64,000 nt of DNA from Microbacterium sp. LWH7-1.2 (lineage in GTDB: Bacteria > Actinomycetota > Actinomycetes > Actinomycetales > Microbacteriaceae): NCBI RefSeq assembly GCF_038397755.1, contig NZ_CP151637.1, forward strand, positions 124,001-188,000. The letters run 5' to 3'. The notes beneath the pieces were generated by a model. The model was given only the letters and a program-made list of their open reading frames with translations. It had not been told where the DNA came from and searched no databases. The position numbers and the translations under genes were made by a program. This document shows positions 14,045 through 23,421 of the stretch, in pieces; the first letter of the stretch is position 1; each line of letters begins with the position of its first letter.

Positions 14045-15852
14045 ATCTTCTGGGGGCCGAGGCCCTGCACCTGGAATTCCCGACCAAGGTCGTCTTCGAC
14101 CGGGTGTCACTCGGCATCGACGAGGGCGACCGCATCGGAGTCGTCGGCCGCAACGGCGACGGCAAGTCGAGCCTGCTGGCGATGCTCGCCGGACGGCTCG
14201 AGCCCGACGGCGGCCGCGTCACGGTGCGCGGCGGCGTCCGCGTCGGCGTGCTCGACCAGTCCGACACCCTCGACGACGCCCTCACGATCCGGGAAGCCGT
14301 CGTCGGTGATCGTCCGGATCACGAATGGGCGGGCGACGCGCGCACGCGCGACGTGATCGCGGGCCTCCTCGGCGACCTCGCGTGGGACGGTCCGGTCGCG
14401 GGGCTGTCGGGCGGTCAGCGTCGGCGCGTGTCGCTCGCGGCCCTGCTCGTGGGCGACGACGACGTCATCTTCCTCGACGAGCCCACGAACCACCTCGACG
14501 TCGAGGCGATCGCGTGGCTCGCCGAGCACATCAAGCGCCGGTGGCCGGCGAACCAGGGCGGCCTCCTGGTCGTGACCCACGACCGCTGGTTCCTCGACGA
14601 GGTGTGCAACACCACGTGGGAGGTGCACGACCGCATCGTCGAGCCGTTCGAGGGCGGCTATGCGGCGTATATCCTGCAGCGCGTCGAGCGCGACCGCCAG
14701 GCGGCCGTCATCGAGCAGCGCCGCCAGAACCTCGCCCGCAAGGAGCTCGCATGGCTGCGCCGCGGCGCGCCCGCTCGCACGTCCAAGCCGAAGTTCCGCA
14801 TCGACGCCGCCAACGTGCTCATCGCGGACGAGCCGGAGATCCGCAACGCGACCGAGCTGCGCTCGCTCGCTGTCTCGCGCCTGGGCAAGGACGTTGTCGA
14901 CCTCCTCGACGCGGCAGTCTCGTACGACGGCCGCGAGGTGCTGCACCCGGTGGAGTGGCGCATCGCCCCGGGCGAGCGCACCGGCATCCTCGGCGTCAAC
15001 GGCGCCGGCAAGTCGACGCTGCTCGGCCTTGTCGCGGGTGACGTCGAGCCCACCGCCGGCCGCGTGAAGCGCGGCAAGACCGTGAAGGTCGCGACCCTCA
15101 CGCAGCGCCTCGACGAGCTCGAAGAGCACCTCGACGACCCCGTGCGTGTCGTCATCTCGCGGCTGCGCACCACCTACACGTTCGGGAGCGGCTCGAAGGC
15201 GCAGGAGCTCACGCCCGGCCAGCTGCTCGAGAGCATGGGCTTCCAGAGCGCGCAGCTCTCGACCCCCGTCAAGGACCTCTCGGGCGGCCAGAAGCGCCGC
15301 CTGCAGTTGCTGCTCATCCTCCTCGAGCAGCCCAACGTGCTCATCCTCGACGAGCCGACGAACGACCTCGACACCGACATGCTCGCCGCCGTCGAGGACC
15401 TCCTCGACTCGTGGCCGGGCACCCTCCTCGTCGTGTCGCACGACCGGTACTTCATCGAGCGCGTCACCGACCAGCAGTACGCGATCCTCGGCGGACACCT
15501 CCGCCATCTCCCCGGCGGCGTCGACGAGTATCTGCGCCTGCGCGAGCGCGAGCGCTCCGCGGGGCCGGGGACCTCGAAGGGCACGGATGCTGCGGCCGCG
15601 GCATCCGTCCCGTCCACCGCGCCGTCGCTGTCGGGGCAGGAGCTGCGCGCCGCGCAGAAGGAGGTCGCGTCGCTGGAGCGCCGCCTCGAGAAGCTCGAGA
15701 CCCAGATCGGCGCCGCGCGCACGGCCCTGGCCGACCACGACCAGTCGGACTACGTCGGCCTGGGCGCGGAGATGACACGCATCGGCGTGCTCGAGAAGGA
15801 GCGCGACGGCGTCGAGGAGCGCTGGTTCGAGCTCACCGAGCAGATCGGCTGA
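14038..15852 (+). CDS. ABC-F family ATPase (Uup-like)
   Basis: A 604-residue soluble protein with two ATPase domains and no membrane helices: Walker A GRNGDGKSS and GVNGAGKST, signatures LSGGQRRR and LSGGQKRR, Walker B VIFLDEPTNHLD and LILDEPTNDLD. A charged linker joins the two and a C-terminal coiled coil (about residues 535-604) is typical of Uup. ABC-F proteins act on the ribosome or on branched DNA and ribosome assembly (Uup) rather than in transport. The start codon lies within attR, so its promoter is now element-derived; the sequence GAGAAAATAGGACA just upstream could supply one. A resistance role is not suggested by the sequence. Confidence 0.9.
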   Translation: MAHLLGAEALHLEFPTKVVFDRVSLGIDEGDRIGVVGRNGDGKSSLLAMLAGRLEPDGGRVTVRGGVRVGVLDQSDTLDDALTIREAVVGDRPDHEWAGDARTRDVIAGLLGDLAWDGPVAGLSGGQRRRVSLAALLVGDDDVIFLDEPTNHLDVEAIAWLAEHIKRRWPANQGGLLVVTHDRWFLDEVCNTTWEVHDRIVEPFEGGYAAYILQRVERDRQAAVIEQRRQNLARKELAWLRRGAPARTSKPKFRIDAANVLIADEPEIRNATELRSLAVSRLGKDVVDLLDAAVSYDGREVLHPVEWRIAPGERTGILGVNGAGKSTLLGLVAGDVEPTAGRVKRGKTVKVATLTQRLDELEEHLDDPVRVVISRLRTTYTFGSGSKAQELTPGQLLESMGFQSAQLSTPVKDLSGGQKRRLQLLLILLEQPNVLILDEPTNDLDTDMLAAVEDLLDSWPGTLLVVSHDRYFIERVTDQQYAILGGHLRHLPGGVDEYLRLRERERSAGPGTSKGTDAAAAASVPSTAPSLSGQELRAAQKEVASLERRLEKLETQIGAARTALADHDQSDYVGLGAEMTRIGVLEKERDGVEERWFELTEQIG

Positions 15853-15867
15853 CCCGGCGGGTCAGCC
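15847..15867. terminator. Bidirectional hairpin spanning two stop codons
   Basis: A 21-nt palindrome (arms GGCTGACCCG and CGGGTCAGCC) contains both the TGA of the ABC-F gene and the stop of the convergent MarR gene, and probably terminates both transcripts. Confidence 0.6.
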
Positions 15868-16365
15868 GACGGCGTCGAAGCCGAGACTGAGCTTGCGCAA
15901 CAGGGCGGCGAGGCGATCGCGGTCACCGCGCGACAGTCCCTCGAGCAGGAGCGCCTCGGCGTCGACGAGACGCGTGATCGCGGCATCCACCCGGATCTTC
16001 CCCTCGTCGGTGAGCGTGACCAGGATGCTGCGGCCGTCGTCGGGATCGGACTCCCGGCGCACCAGGCGGCGCCCCACGAGCCGGTCGATGCGGTTCGTCA
16101 TCGTGCCGCTCGAGACGAGGGTCTGCTGCAGCAGTTGCTTCGGACTCAGCTGGAACGGCTCGCCCGCGCGCCGCAGCGCGGAGAGCACATCCCACTCCCA
16201 GGGCTCGAGCTCGCTGCGCCTGAACGCGTCGCGGCGCGCGCGATCGAGGTGCCGCGACAGCCGGTCGACGCGCGACAGCACGCCGAGAGGCGAGAAGTCG
16301 AGGTCGGGGCGCTGCGTGGTCCACGCCTCGACGATGCGGTCGACCTCGTCGCTCTGCCCCGTCAT
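15862..16365 (-). CDS. MarR-family transcriptional regulator
   Basis: A 167-residue regulator starting at ATG 16365. GATAAT six bases before it is a strong -10, implying a leaderless mRNA. The winged helix is visible as WDVLSALRRAG, the recognition helix as QTLVSSGTMTNRIDRLVGRR, and the wing as VRRESDPDDGRSILVTLT; the C-terminal dimerisation helices end LLRKLSLGFDAVG. Such proteins bind palindromic operators as dimers and release DNA on binding phenolic or other ligands. The gene converges with uup-like and its target is not evident; no divergently transcribed transporter adjoins it. Confidence 0.9.
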   Translation of the reverse strand: MTGQSDEVDRIVEAWTTQRPDLDFSPLGVLSRVDRLSRHLDRARRDAFRRSELEPWEWDVLSALRRAGEPFQLSPKQLLQQTLVSSGTMTNRIDRLVGRRLVRRESDPDDGRSILVTLTDEGKIRVDAAITRLVDAEALLLEGLSRGDRDRLAALLRKLSLGFDAVG

Positions 16366-16411
16366 GCCCCCATTATCCCGACACGGATGCCGCGCCCTGC
16401 GTCGCGTCGAC

Positions 16412-16481
16412 ATCGTGTGCTCTCGCCGAGGCGACACGTTGCGCGCGTGCGCTGCATGTCGTCTCGGCGAGAGCACACGAT
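16412..16481. repeat. 19-bp perfect inverted repeat (GCGAGAGCAC palindrome family)
   Basis: ATCGTGTGCTCTCGCCGAG at 16412-16430 and its exact complement at 16463-16481 can form a long hairpin that extends inward with one mismatch. It lies in the gap before tRNA-Gln. The core GTGCTCTCGC/GCGAGAGCAC recurs at 25577-25643 and 52651-52720, so this is a member of a dispersed palindrome family. Confidence 0.75.
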
Positions 16482-16591
16482 CCGTGCATGTCAGAGTCCG
16501 GCGGGGCGGCGGCGCCGCCGGAGGCGGACGGGCGCGCACGGGGCATCTGGCAGACTTGACGGGCGGCCCCCGGCACCCGGGAGCGCCGCGG

Positions 16592-16663
16592 TCCGCCGTG
16601 GTGTAATGGCAGCACGACAGCCTTTGGAGCTGTGAGGTCTAGGTTCGAGTCCTGGCGGCGGAG
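16592..16663 (+). tRNA. tRNA-Gln (anticodon TTG)
   Basis: The acceptor stem TCCGCCG (16592-16598) pairs with CGGCGGA (16656-16662). The anticodon stem ACAGC/GCTGT encloses the loop CTTTGGA, giving anticodon TTG. The T-arm contains GGTTCGAGTCC. CCA is not encoded. The 3' end (16663) is one base from the glmU start codon. Confidence 0.93.
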
Positions 16664-16664
16664 C

Positions 16665-18137
16665 ATGACCGACACGACCCGCGACAACGCACTGGCCGTC
16701 ATCGTCCTGGCCGCAGGGCAAGGCACCCGTATGAAGTCCTCGGTTCCCAAGGTGCTGCACCGCATCGGCGGGCGCCCGCTCGTCGGGCACGTGCTGCACA
16801 CGGCCGCCGACCTCGGCCCCGTCGAGACCCTGGTGGTCGTTCGCCATGAGCGCGACCTCGTCGCGAAGGCGATCGCCGACCTCGACCCCAACGCGCACGT
16901 CGTCGACCAGGACGAGATCCCCGGCACCGGACGCGCCGTCGAGGTCGCCCTCGAGCAGCTCGGCGGCTTCGCGGGCGACGTGCTGGTGCTCTCGGGCGAC
17001 TGCCCACTGGTGGATGCCGGCACGCTCGCGGCCTTCGTCGCCTCGCATCGCGCCGCCGACGCAGCGGTCACGCTCATGACCGCGGTGCTGGAAGACCCGA
17101 CCGGGTACGGCCGCGTCATCCGCGACGCCGATGGCGATGTCGCGCGCATCGTGGAGCAGAAGGACGCGGACGACGCCGAGCGCGCGGTCCGCGAGATCAA
17201 CGCGGGGATGTACGTGTTCCGCGCCGAGGCGCTGCGCACGTACCTGCCGGCCATCGGCACCGACAACGCGCAGGCCGAGAAGTACCTCACCGATGTGGCG
17301 GCGCTCGTCCGCGGCGCAGGCGGCCGCGTGGCGGCATCCGTCGTCGACGACGTCACCCTCACGTACGGCGTCAACGACCGTGCCCAGCTCTCGGAGGTCG
17401 GCCGGCTGCTGAACGCGCGCACGGTGCGGCGCTGGCAGCTCGAGGGTGTCACGGTCCTCGATCCGGCGACGACGTGGATCGACGTCGACGCGAAGCTGGC
17501 GCCCGACGTCACGGTGCTGCCGAACACGCACATCCTGCGCACCACGACGATCGCGTCGGGTGCGATCGTCGGGCCGGACACGAGCCTCGTCGACTGCGAG
17601 GTGGGGGAGGACGCCACCGTCACCCGCACGGACGCGACCCTCGCCGTCATCGGCGCCAATGCCACCGTGGGCCCGTTCGCATACCTGCGTCCGGGCACGT
17701 ACCTCGGCGACAAGGGCAAGATCGGCACGTTCGTCGAGACGAAGAACTCGACGATCGGCGAGGCCAGCAAGGTGCCGCACCTGTCGTACATCGGCGACAC
17801 CACCATCGGCAAGCACGTCAACCTCGGCGCCGGCGCGATCACCGCGAACTACGACGACCTGAACAAGCACCGCACGGAGATCGGCGACGAGGTGCATTCG
17901 GGCTCCCACAACGTCTTCGTGGCGCCCGTTAGGATCGGAGACGGCGCGAAGACCGGGGCCGGGGCGGTCATCCGCAAGGATGTGCCCGCCGGTGCCCTCG
18001 CTCTCAGCGTCGCCCCTCAGCGCAACGTCGAGGGTTGGGTCGAGAAGAACAGACCGGGTACCGGGGCGGCGGATGTCGCAGCCAAGGCCCGCAGCGCACA
18101 GAAGGCGGACGATGGCGCGCAAGAAGAAGACCGTTGA
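16665..18137 (+). CDS. glmU: Bifunctional GlmU: GlcN-1-P acetyltransferase / GlcNAc-1-P uridylyltransferase
   Basis: 490 residues. The N-terminal nucleotidyltransferase domain opens with VIVLAAGQGTRMKS and contains DCPLVD; the C-terminal left-handed beta-helix acetyltransferase follows from about residue 260, with isoleucine-rich hexapeptide repeats and the conserved YLRPGTYLGDKGKIGTFVE and NYDDLNKHRTEIGDEVHSGS segments. It makes UDP-GlcNAc for peptidoglycan in the cytoplasm. ATG 16665 lies one base after tRNA-Gln and has no properly spaced ribosome site, so tRNA 3' processing would leave an almost leaderless mRNA. The 3' end overlaps prs by 26 bp, forming the glmU-prs unit common in actinobacteria. 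Confidence 0.96.
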   Translation: MTDTTRDNALAVIVLAAGQGTRMKSSVPKVLHRIGGRPLVGHVLHTAADLGPVETLVVVRHERDLVAKAIADLDPNAHVVDQDEIPGTGRAVEVALEQLGGFAGDVLVLSGDCPLVDAGTLAAFVASHRAADAAVTLMTAVLEDPTGYGRVIRDADGDVARIVEQKDADDAERAVREINAGMYVFRAEALRTYLPAIGTDNAQAEKYLTDVAALVRGAGGRVAASVVDDVTLTYGVNDRAQLSEVGRLLNARTVRRWQLEGVTVLDPATTWIDVDAKLAPDVTVLPNTHILRTTTIASGAIVGPDTSLVDCEVGEDATVTRTDATLAVIGANATVGPFAYLRPGTYLGDKGKIGTFVETKNSTIGEASKVPHLSYIGDTTIGKHVNLGAGAITANYDDLNKHRTEIGDEVHSGSHNVFVAPVRIGDGAKTGAGAVIRKDVPAGALALSVAPQRNVEGWVEKNRPGTGAADVAAKARSAQKADDGAQEEDR

Positions 18138-19146
18138 GCTCGACCGGGCGAACGACATCGCCCCGGGACTCGTCGCGAAGACGAAGAAGCGCCTCGTGGT
18201 CGCACGAGGAAGCTCTCACCCCGAGCTCGCGGCCGAGGTCGCTGCGCAGCTGAGCACGGAGCTGGTGCCGACCGAGTACCGCACGTTCGCGTCGGGCGAG
18301 ATCCTGACCCGTTTCGAGGTCTCGATCCGCGGTTGCGACCTGTTCCTCATCCAGAGCTTCGGGCCGCCGGTCAACGAGTGGATGATGGAGACCCTCATCA
18401 TGCTCGACGCCGCGAAGCGTGCGTCGGCCAAGCGGATCACGGTAGTCGCGCCGTACTTCCCGTACTCCCGGCAGGACAAGAAGGGCCGCGGCCGTGAGCC
18501 GATCAGCGCCCGCCTCGTCGCGGACCTCTTCAAGACGGCGGGCGCGGACCGCGTCATGAGCGTCGACCTGCACGCGGCGCAGATCCAGGGATTCTTCGAC
18601 GGCCCCGTGGACCACCTGTTCGCCAAGCCGGTGCTGCTCGAGTACTTCGAGAACACCCTCAGCGACGTGGACCGTGAACGCCTGACCGTGGTGTCGCCCG
18701 ACACCGGACGCGTACGCGTCGCCGACCAGTGGTCCGACAGCCTGGGCGCTCCTCTCGCGATCATCCACAAGCGCCGCGACCCGAACGTCGCGAACCAGGT
18801 CACCGTCAACGAGATCGTCGGCGCCGTCGACGGGCGCGTCTGCCTCCTCGTCGACGACATGATCGACACGGGCGGCACGATCGTGAAGGCCGCCGAGGCG
18901 CTCAAGGCGAACGGGGCGGTCAAGGTCATCGTCGCGGCGACCCACGCGATCTTCAGCGATCCCGCGGCGCAGCGCCTGCAGAGCCCGGCGGTCGACGAGG
19001 TCGTCGTGACCGACACGGTGCCGATCCCCGCCGAGAAGCGCTTCTCGACGCTTACGATTCTGCCTATCGCACCGCTGCTCGCACGTGCGATCCACGAAGT
19101 GTTCGAGGACGGCTCCGTCACCAGCATGTTCGACGGAGCCGCCTGA
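18112..19146 (+). CDS. prs: Ribose-phosphate pyrophosphokinase
   Basis: 344 residues, making PRPP from ribose-5-phosphate and ATP for nucleotide, histidine and tryptophan synthesis. Conserved elements are the catalytic loop region YFPYSRQDKKGRGREPISAR, VDLHAAQIQGFFDGPVDHL and the PRPP-binding loop LVDDMIDTGGT. It carries about 20 extra N-terminal residues, beginning with a basic MARKKKTVE, compared with the usual start of this enzyme; the start lies inside glmU, so a later start is possible. Overlap with glmU suggests cotranscription. Confidence 0.95.
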   Translation: MARKKKTVELDRANDIAPGLVAKTKKRLVVARGSSHPELAAEVAAQLSTELVPTEYRTFASGEILTRFEVSIRGCDLFLIQSFGPPVNEWMMETLIMLDAAKRASAKRITVVAPYFPYSRQDKKGRGREPISARLVADLFKTAGADRVMSVDLHAAQIQGFFDGPVDHLFAKPVLLEYFENTLSDVDRERLTVVSPDTGRVRVADQWSDSLGAPLAIIHKRRDPNVANQVTVNEIVGAVDGRVCLLVDDMIDTGGTIVKAAEALKANGAVKVIVAATHAIFSDPAAQRLQSPAVDEVVVTDTVPIPAEKRFSTLTILPIAPLLARAIHEVFEDGSVTSMFDGAA

Positions 19147-19200
19147 CGCCGGCAGCGGGTCGAGACGCGGGCCCGGCGGCGACGGAAGGACGAAGCAAGG

Positions 19201-21960
19201 ATGTCTCAGCCGCTGACGGAAGCCCGCCTCACCGTCGCACGTCCGTGGGCGACCGCCGCCGACGACGTGCTGACGCACCTCGAGGCGGACGCCGGAGGCC
19301 TCAGCGCCTCTGACGCCGCGGAACGGCTCGAGATCGCCGGGCCCAACCGGCTGCCCGAACCGGCGCGCAAGCCGGGCTGGCTGCGTTTCCTCGCGCACTT
19401 CAACGACACCCTGATCTACATCCTGCTGGGCGCCGCCGTCATCAAGGCGCTCATGGGCGACTGGCTCGATTTCTGGGTCATCATGGTCGTCGCGATCATC
19501 AACGCCGTCATCGGCTACATCCAGGAGGGGCGCGCCGAGAAGGCGCTCGCGGGGATCCGCGGGATGCTGTCGGCCGACGCCAGCGCGCGGCGCGACGGCG
19601 GCTGGGCCACGGTCGCAGCCGAAGATCTCGTGCCCGGCGACGTGGTGAGGCTGATGCCCGGCGACAAGGTGCCGGCGGACCTGCGGCTGCTGCAGGCTCA
19701 CCAGCTGCGCATCGACGAAGCCGCGCTCACCGGCGAGTCGGTGCCCTCGTCCAAGACCACCGACGCGGTCTCCGCCGAGGCGGGCGTCGGCGACCGGAGC
19801 TCGATGGCCTTCTCGGGCACGATCGTGAGCGCCGGTCAGGGCCGCGGTGTGGTCACCGCGACCGGGCCGACGACCGAGCTCGGCCGCATCCAGAGCCTCG
19901 CCGACGAAGCCGATGCGCTGGCCACCCCTCTCACCCGTCAGCTCGACGGGTTCGGCCGGGTGCTCACCGTCGTGATCCTCGGCATGGCGGCGGTCATGCT
20001 CATGATCGGCCGGTTCCTGCACGGGATGCCGTTCGACGAGCTGATCTCTGCCGCGATCGGCTTCGCCGTCGCGGCGATCCCCGAGGGCCTTCCCGCGCTC
20101 GTGACCATCACCCTCGCGATCGGCGTGCAGCAGATGGCCCGCCACAACGCCATCACACGCAAGCTCCCCGCGGTCGAGGCGCTGGGCTCGGTCACCACGG
20201 TCTGCTCCGACAAGACGGGAACGCTCACCCGCAACGAGATGACGGTGCGCCACATCGTCACACCGCTCGCGGAGTACGACGTCACCGGCATCGGCTATGC
20301 ACCCGAGGGCGAGATCGTGCCGGCAGGCGCCGAGGGAACGGATGCTGCGAGCCGGGGCGATCTGGCCGCCATCCTCGCCATCGCGACCCTGTGCAACGAC
20401 GCGCACATCGTGCGGGCCGGCGACGGCATGTGGAGCCTCGTCGGCGAGCCCACCGAGGGTGCGCTCAAGACGGTCGCGATCAAGGGCGGCGTCGGGAGTG
20501 CGGGCGGACGCCGGGTCGCGGTCATCCCGTTCGACTCCGCCAACAAGCTCATGGCGACCCTCAACGAAGGCGCCCGCTCCGGCGGCGAGGCCGGCGAGGT
20601 ATCACGGGCGATCCTGGTCAAGGGCGCGCCGGACCGCCTGCTCGAGCGGTCGCTGACGCAGCGCGGCGCCGACGGATCGGAGCCGCTCGACCTCGCGCGA
20701 TGGGACGATGCCGTCGCCGCGCTGAGCGGCCAGGGCCTGCGTGTTCTGGCGGCAGCGCGCAAGCCGGTGCGGCCGACGACGGAGGAGTTCGGGCTCGACG
20801 ACCTGGTCGACCTCGAGTTCATCGGCCTGTGGGGGATCGCCGATCCGCCCCGGCCCGAGGCCGTCGAGGCGATCGCCGACTGCCACGCCGCCGGCATCCG
20901 CGTGAAGATGATCACCGGCGACCACGCCGGCACCGCCCTTGCGATCGCCCACGAGATGGGCCTCGCGGGTGCCGACGCCGAGGTGCTCACCGGCGCAGAG
21001 CTCGAGGCGCTCACCCAGGAGCAGCTGCGCGAGGTGGTGCAGGGCGTCGACGTCTACGCGCGCACCAGCCCCGAGCACAAGATCCGCATCGTGCGTGCCC
21101 TGCAGTCGCACGGCGAGGTCGTCGCGATGACCGGGGACGGCGTCAACGACGCCCCCGCCCTCACCCGCGCCGACGTCGGCATCGCGATGGGCATCAAAGG
21201 CACCGAGGCGACGAAGGAAGCAGCGGAGTTCGTGCTCGCCGACGACAACTTCGCCACGATCCGCAGCGCCATCGCCGAAGGGCGCCGCATCTACGACAAC
21301 CTGCGCAAGTCGATCGTCTTCCTGCTGCCCACGAACGGCGCGCAGTCGCTCGTGATCCTGGTCGCGGTCGTGTTCGGCCTCGCGCTGCCGCTCACGAGCG
21401 TGCAGGTGCTGTGGGTGAACATGGTCACCGCGGTCACGCTCTCGCTCGCCCTCGCGTACGAGCCCGCCGAGCGCGGCATCATGCGTCGTCCGCCGCGGGC
21501 GACCGGTGGGCCGATCATCAACCGCGGCGAGCTCGGCTTCATCCTCGTCGTGTCGCTGCTGATCGGCGGCGCGGCGATGGGGGTCTTCTACGGCGTCGTG
21601 GCGACCGGAGTCGACATCGAGGTGGCGCGCACCGAGGCGGTGCTCATGCTCGCGTTCGGGCAGCTCGCGTTCCTCTTCAACTGCCGGTTCCTGACCCGCT
21701 CGAGCCTGACGATCGACGTGCTGCGGGGCAACCGCGTGGTGTGGTGGTCGGCGATCGCGCTCGTCGTGCTGCAGCTGATCTACACCTACGTCCCGTTCAT
21801 GAACGTGCTGTTCGAGTCGCGACCGCTCCCCGCGGCATCGTGGATCCTCCCGATCGTCGTGTCGATCGGCATCTTCCTCGCCGTGGAGGTGCTGAAGGCG
21901 GTGCTGCGCGCGCGACGCTCCTCAGCACATCCCGCCGCTTCCCTCAAAGGCGGCTCATAG
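19201..21960 (+). CDS. P2-type cation-transporting ATPase (Ca2+-type)
   Basis: A 919-residue membrane pump. Domain order: N-terminal cation ATPase domain, actuator loop with LTGESVPSSK, membrane helix 4 with AAIPEGLPALVTI, phosphorylation site CSDKTGTLT (Asp337), nucleotide domain with KGAPDRLLE, hinge MTGDGVNDAPAL, and C-terminal helices M7-M10. The PEGLP motif and overall length resemble SERCA-like and PMR1-like bacterial pumps that export Ca2+ or Mn2+, though Na+/K+-like specificity cannot be excluded. It starts 54 bp after prs and has its own start with GGAAGGACGAAGCAAGG upstream. Confidence 0.9.
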   Translation: MSQPLTEARLTVARPWATAADDVLTHLEADAGGLSASDAAERLEIAGPNRLPEPARKPGWLRFLAHFNDTLIYILLGAAVIKALMGDWLDFWVIMVVAIINAVIGYIQEGRAEKALAGIRGMLSADASARRDGGWATVAAEDLVPGDVVRLMPGDKVPADLRLLQAHQLRIDEAALTGESVPSSKTTDAVSAEAGVGDRSSMAFSGTIVSAGQGRGVVTATGPTTELGRIQSLADEADALATPLTRQLDGFGRVLTVVILGMAAVMLMIGRFLHGMPFDELISAAIGFAVAAIPEGLPALVTITLAIGVQQMARHNAITRKLPAVEALGSVTTVCSDKTGTLTRNEMTVRHIVTPLAEYDVTGIGYAPEGEIVPAGAEGTDAASRGDLAAILAIATLCNDAHIVRAGDGMWSLVGEPTEGALKTVAIKGGVGSAGGRRVAVIPFDSANKLMATLNEGARSGGEAGEVSRAILVKGAPDRLLERSLTQRGADGSEPLDLARWDDAVAALSGQGLRVLAAARKPVRPTTEEFGLDDLVDLEFIGLWGIADPPRPEAVEAIADCHAAGIRVKMITGDHAGTALAIAHEMGLAGADAEVLTGAELEALTQEQLREVVQGVDVYARTSPEHKIRIVRALQSHGEVVAMTGDGVNDAPALTRADVGIAMGIKGTEATKEAAEFVLADDNFATIRSAIAEGRRIYDNLRKSIVFLLPTNGAQSLVILVAVVFGLALPLTSVQVLWVNMVTAVTLSLALAYEPAERGIMRRPPRATGGPIINRGELGFILVVSLLIGGAAMGVFYGVVATGVDIEVARTEAVLMLAFGQLAFLFNCRFLTRSSLTIDVLRGNRVVWWSAIALVVLQLIYTYVPFMNVLFESRPLPAASWILPIVVSIGIFLAVEVLKAVLRARRSSAHPAASLKGGS

Positions 21961-22036
21961 GAGGGCTTGAGAGGATCCGATCCGACGCAGACATCGCGTC
22001 GACGTCGCGAGCCCGACACGAGCCAGGAGGACCGTC

Positions 22037-22519
22037 ATGATCCGCACCGCACTCGCTTCCCGCCCCGTCCGCGCCGGAGCGGCCCTGACCGCCGTCGCCG
22101 GCATCGCCTTCCTCTCGGGCTGCGCCGCGAGCGTATCCGAGGCCGAGGAGCCCACGACGACCGACACCGGGTCGTCGTCGACCGACAGCGGCTCGACCGA
22201 CGCGGGCTCGACCGGCTCCGGCTCGTACGCCGACGGCACCTACACGGCGGACGGCTCGTACGCGACGCCCGAGTCGGTCGAGACGATCAGCGTCACGGTG
22301 ACGCTCGAGAACGACGTCATCACCGACGTCACGGTGACCGGCGACCCGCAGAAGCGGGAGTCCGAGCAGTACCAGGGCCAGTTCATCGGCGGCATCGCCG
22401 ACGTGGTGGTCGGGGAGGACATCGACGACATCCAGGTCAGCCGCGTCGCCGGATCGTCCCTCACCAGCGGCGGCTTCAACAAGGCCATCCAGACGATCAA
22501 GTCCGACGCGGCGAGCTAG
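22037..22519 (+). CDS. Secreted FMN-binding-domain lipoprotein
   Basis: 160 residues: signal peptide, lipobox LSGC (Cys29), a Ser/Thr/Gly/Asp-rich linker (about 30-70), then a small FMN_bind domain. The usual attachment motif SGAT-x-TS-x-G appears as AGSSLTSGG (138-146), so the covalent acceptor threonine is replaced by Ser141. The flavin would be attached through phosphate by ApbE, encoded 2 bp downstream. Family members carry electrons on the outer face of the membrane. The neighbouring ApbE and NqrB-like/reductase genes support that role. Whether serine still accepts FMN is not known from sequence. Confidence 0.85.
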   Translation: MIRTALASRPVRAGAALTAVAGIAFLSGCAASVSEAEEPTTTDTGSSSTDSGSTDAGSTGSGSYADGTYTADGSYATPESVETISVTVTLENDVITDVTVTGDPQKRESEQYQGQFIGGIADVVVGEDIDDIQVSRVAGSSLTSGGFNKAIQTIKSDAAS

Positions 22520-22521
22520 CC

Positions 22522-23421
22522 GTGGGCACCGTGCCGGCGTCCTGGCGGTTCGACGCCATCGGCACGACGTGGGAGATCGTCACCGAACGCCCGCTTTCCG
22601 CAGCGGTGCGCGAGGAGGTGACCGCGCTGGTCGACGCGTTCGACCACACCTGGTCGCGGTTCCGGCCGGACTCCGACGTGAGCGCACTGGCCCGCGCGGG
22701 CGGGTCGATTCCGGCGCCCTCGGACGCCCCTCCGATGCTCGACGCCCTCGCCGCGGTGTCGGATGCGACCGACGGCGCGGTCAACCCCTTCGTCGGAGCC
22801 TCCCTCGACGCCCTCGGCTACGGCGCGGACTACTCGTTCCACGACGCCGGACCGGTCGCCGCTCCCGTCGACTGGCGAGAGCGGCTCGTCTGGCGAGGCG
22901 GCCGCCTCGCGCTCACCGAACCCGCCACGATCGACGTCGGCGCGCTCGGCAAGGGCCGCCTGGTCGACCTCGTGCTCGAGATCCTGTCGCGCCGAGAGTC
23001 CGGGGACCTCATCGTCGACGCCGGCGGCGACCTCGCCGTACGGGGTCGTCCGCAGCGGATCGGGCTGGAGCATCCGTTCGATCCGCGCCGCGCGATCGGG
23101 GTCTGGGAGGTGACGGATGCCGCGCTCTGCGCGTCGGCGATCAACCGGCGCGCGTGGCCGTCGGCGACGGGCACCACACTGCATCACGTGCTGGACGCAC
23201 GCACCGGGGAGCCGGTGCGCACGATCGCGGCGACGTGGGCTGTGGCGTCCGACGCGATGACGGCCGACGCGATCGCGACGGCGCTGTTCTTCGACGGCGG
23301 GCCGAGCCTCGCCCACGAGTGGGCTGTGGAGTGGGTGCGCATGACCACCGACGGCCGCGTCGAGTGGTCGCCCCGCTGCCGCGCCGACCTCTTCGTTCGA
23401 ACGGATAGCGTAGGACGGTGA
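22522..23421 (+). CDS. apbE: FAD:protein FMN transferase
   Basis: 299 residues, starting GTG 22522, 2 bp after the FMN-binding lipoprotein stop. It has the ApbE pattern: FDAIGTTWEIV at the N-terminus, a central AVNPFVGASLDALGYGADYS, GALGKGRLVDLVLE, IVDAGGDLAVRG and the C-terminal metal-site region VASDAMTADAIATALFFDG. The enzyme attaches FMN from FAD to Thr/Ser of target proteins; the obvious target is the preceding lipoprotein. No signal peptide is evident, which is unusual for ApbE and suggests either cytoplasmic action or an unrecognised export route. It is coupled by GTGA to the MOSC gene. Confidence 0.92.
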   Translation: MGTVPASWRFDAIGTTWEIVTERPLSAAVREEVTALVDAFDHTWSRFRPDSDVSALARAGGSIPAPSDAPPMLDALAAVSDATDGAVNPFVGASLDALGYGADYSFHDAGPVAAPVDWRERLVWRGGRLALTEPATIDVGALGKGRLVDLVLEILSRRESGDLIVDAGGDLAVRGRPQRIGLEHPFDPRRAIGVWEVTDAALCASAINRRAWPSATGTTLHHVLDARTGEPVRTIAATWAVASDAMTADAIATALFFDGGPSLAHEWAVEWVRMTTDGRVEWSPRCRADLFVRTDSVGR

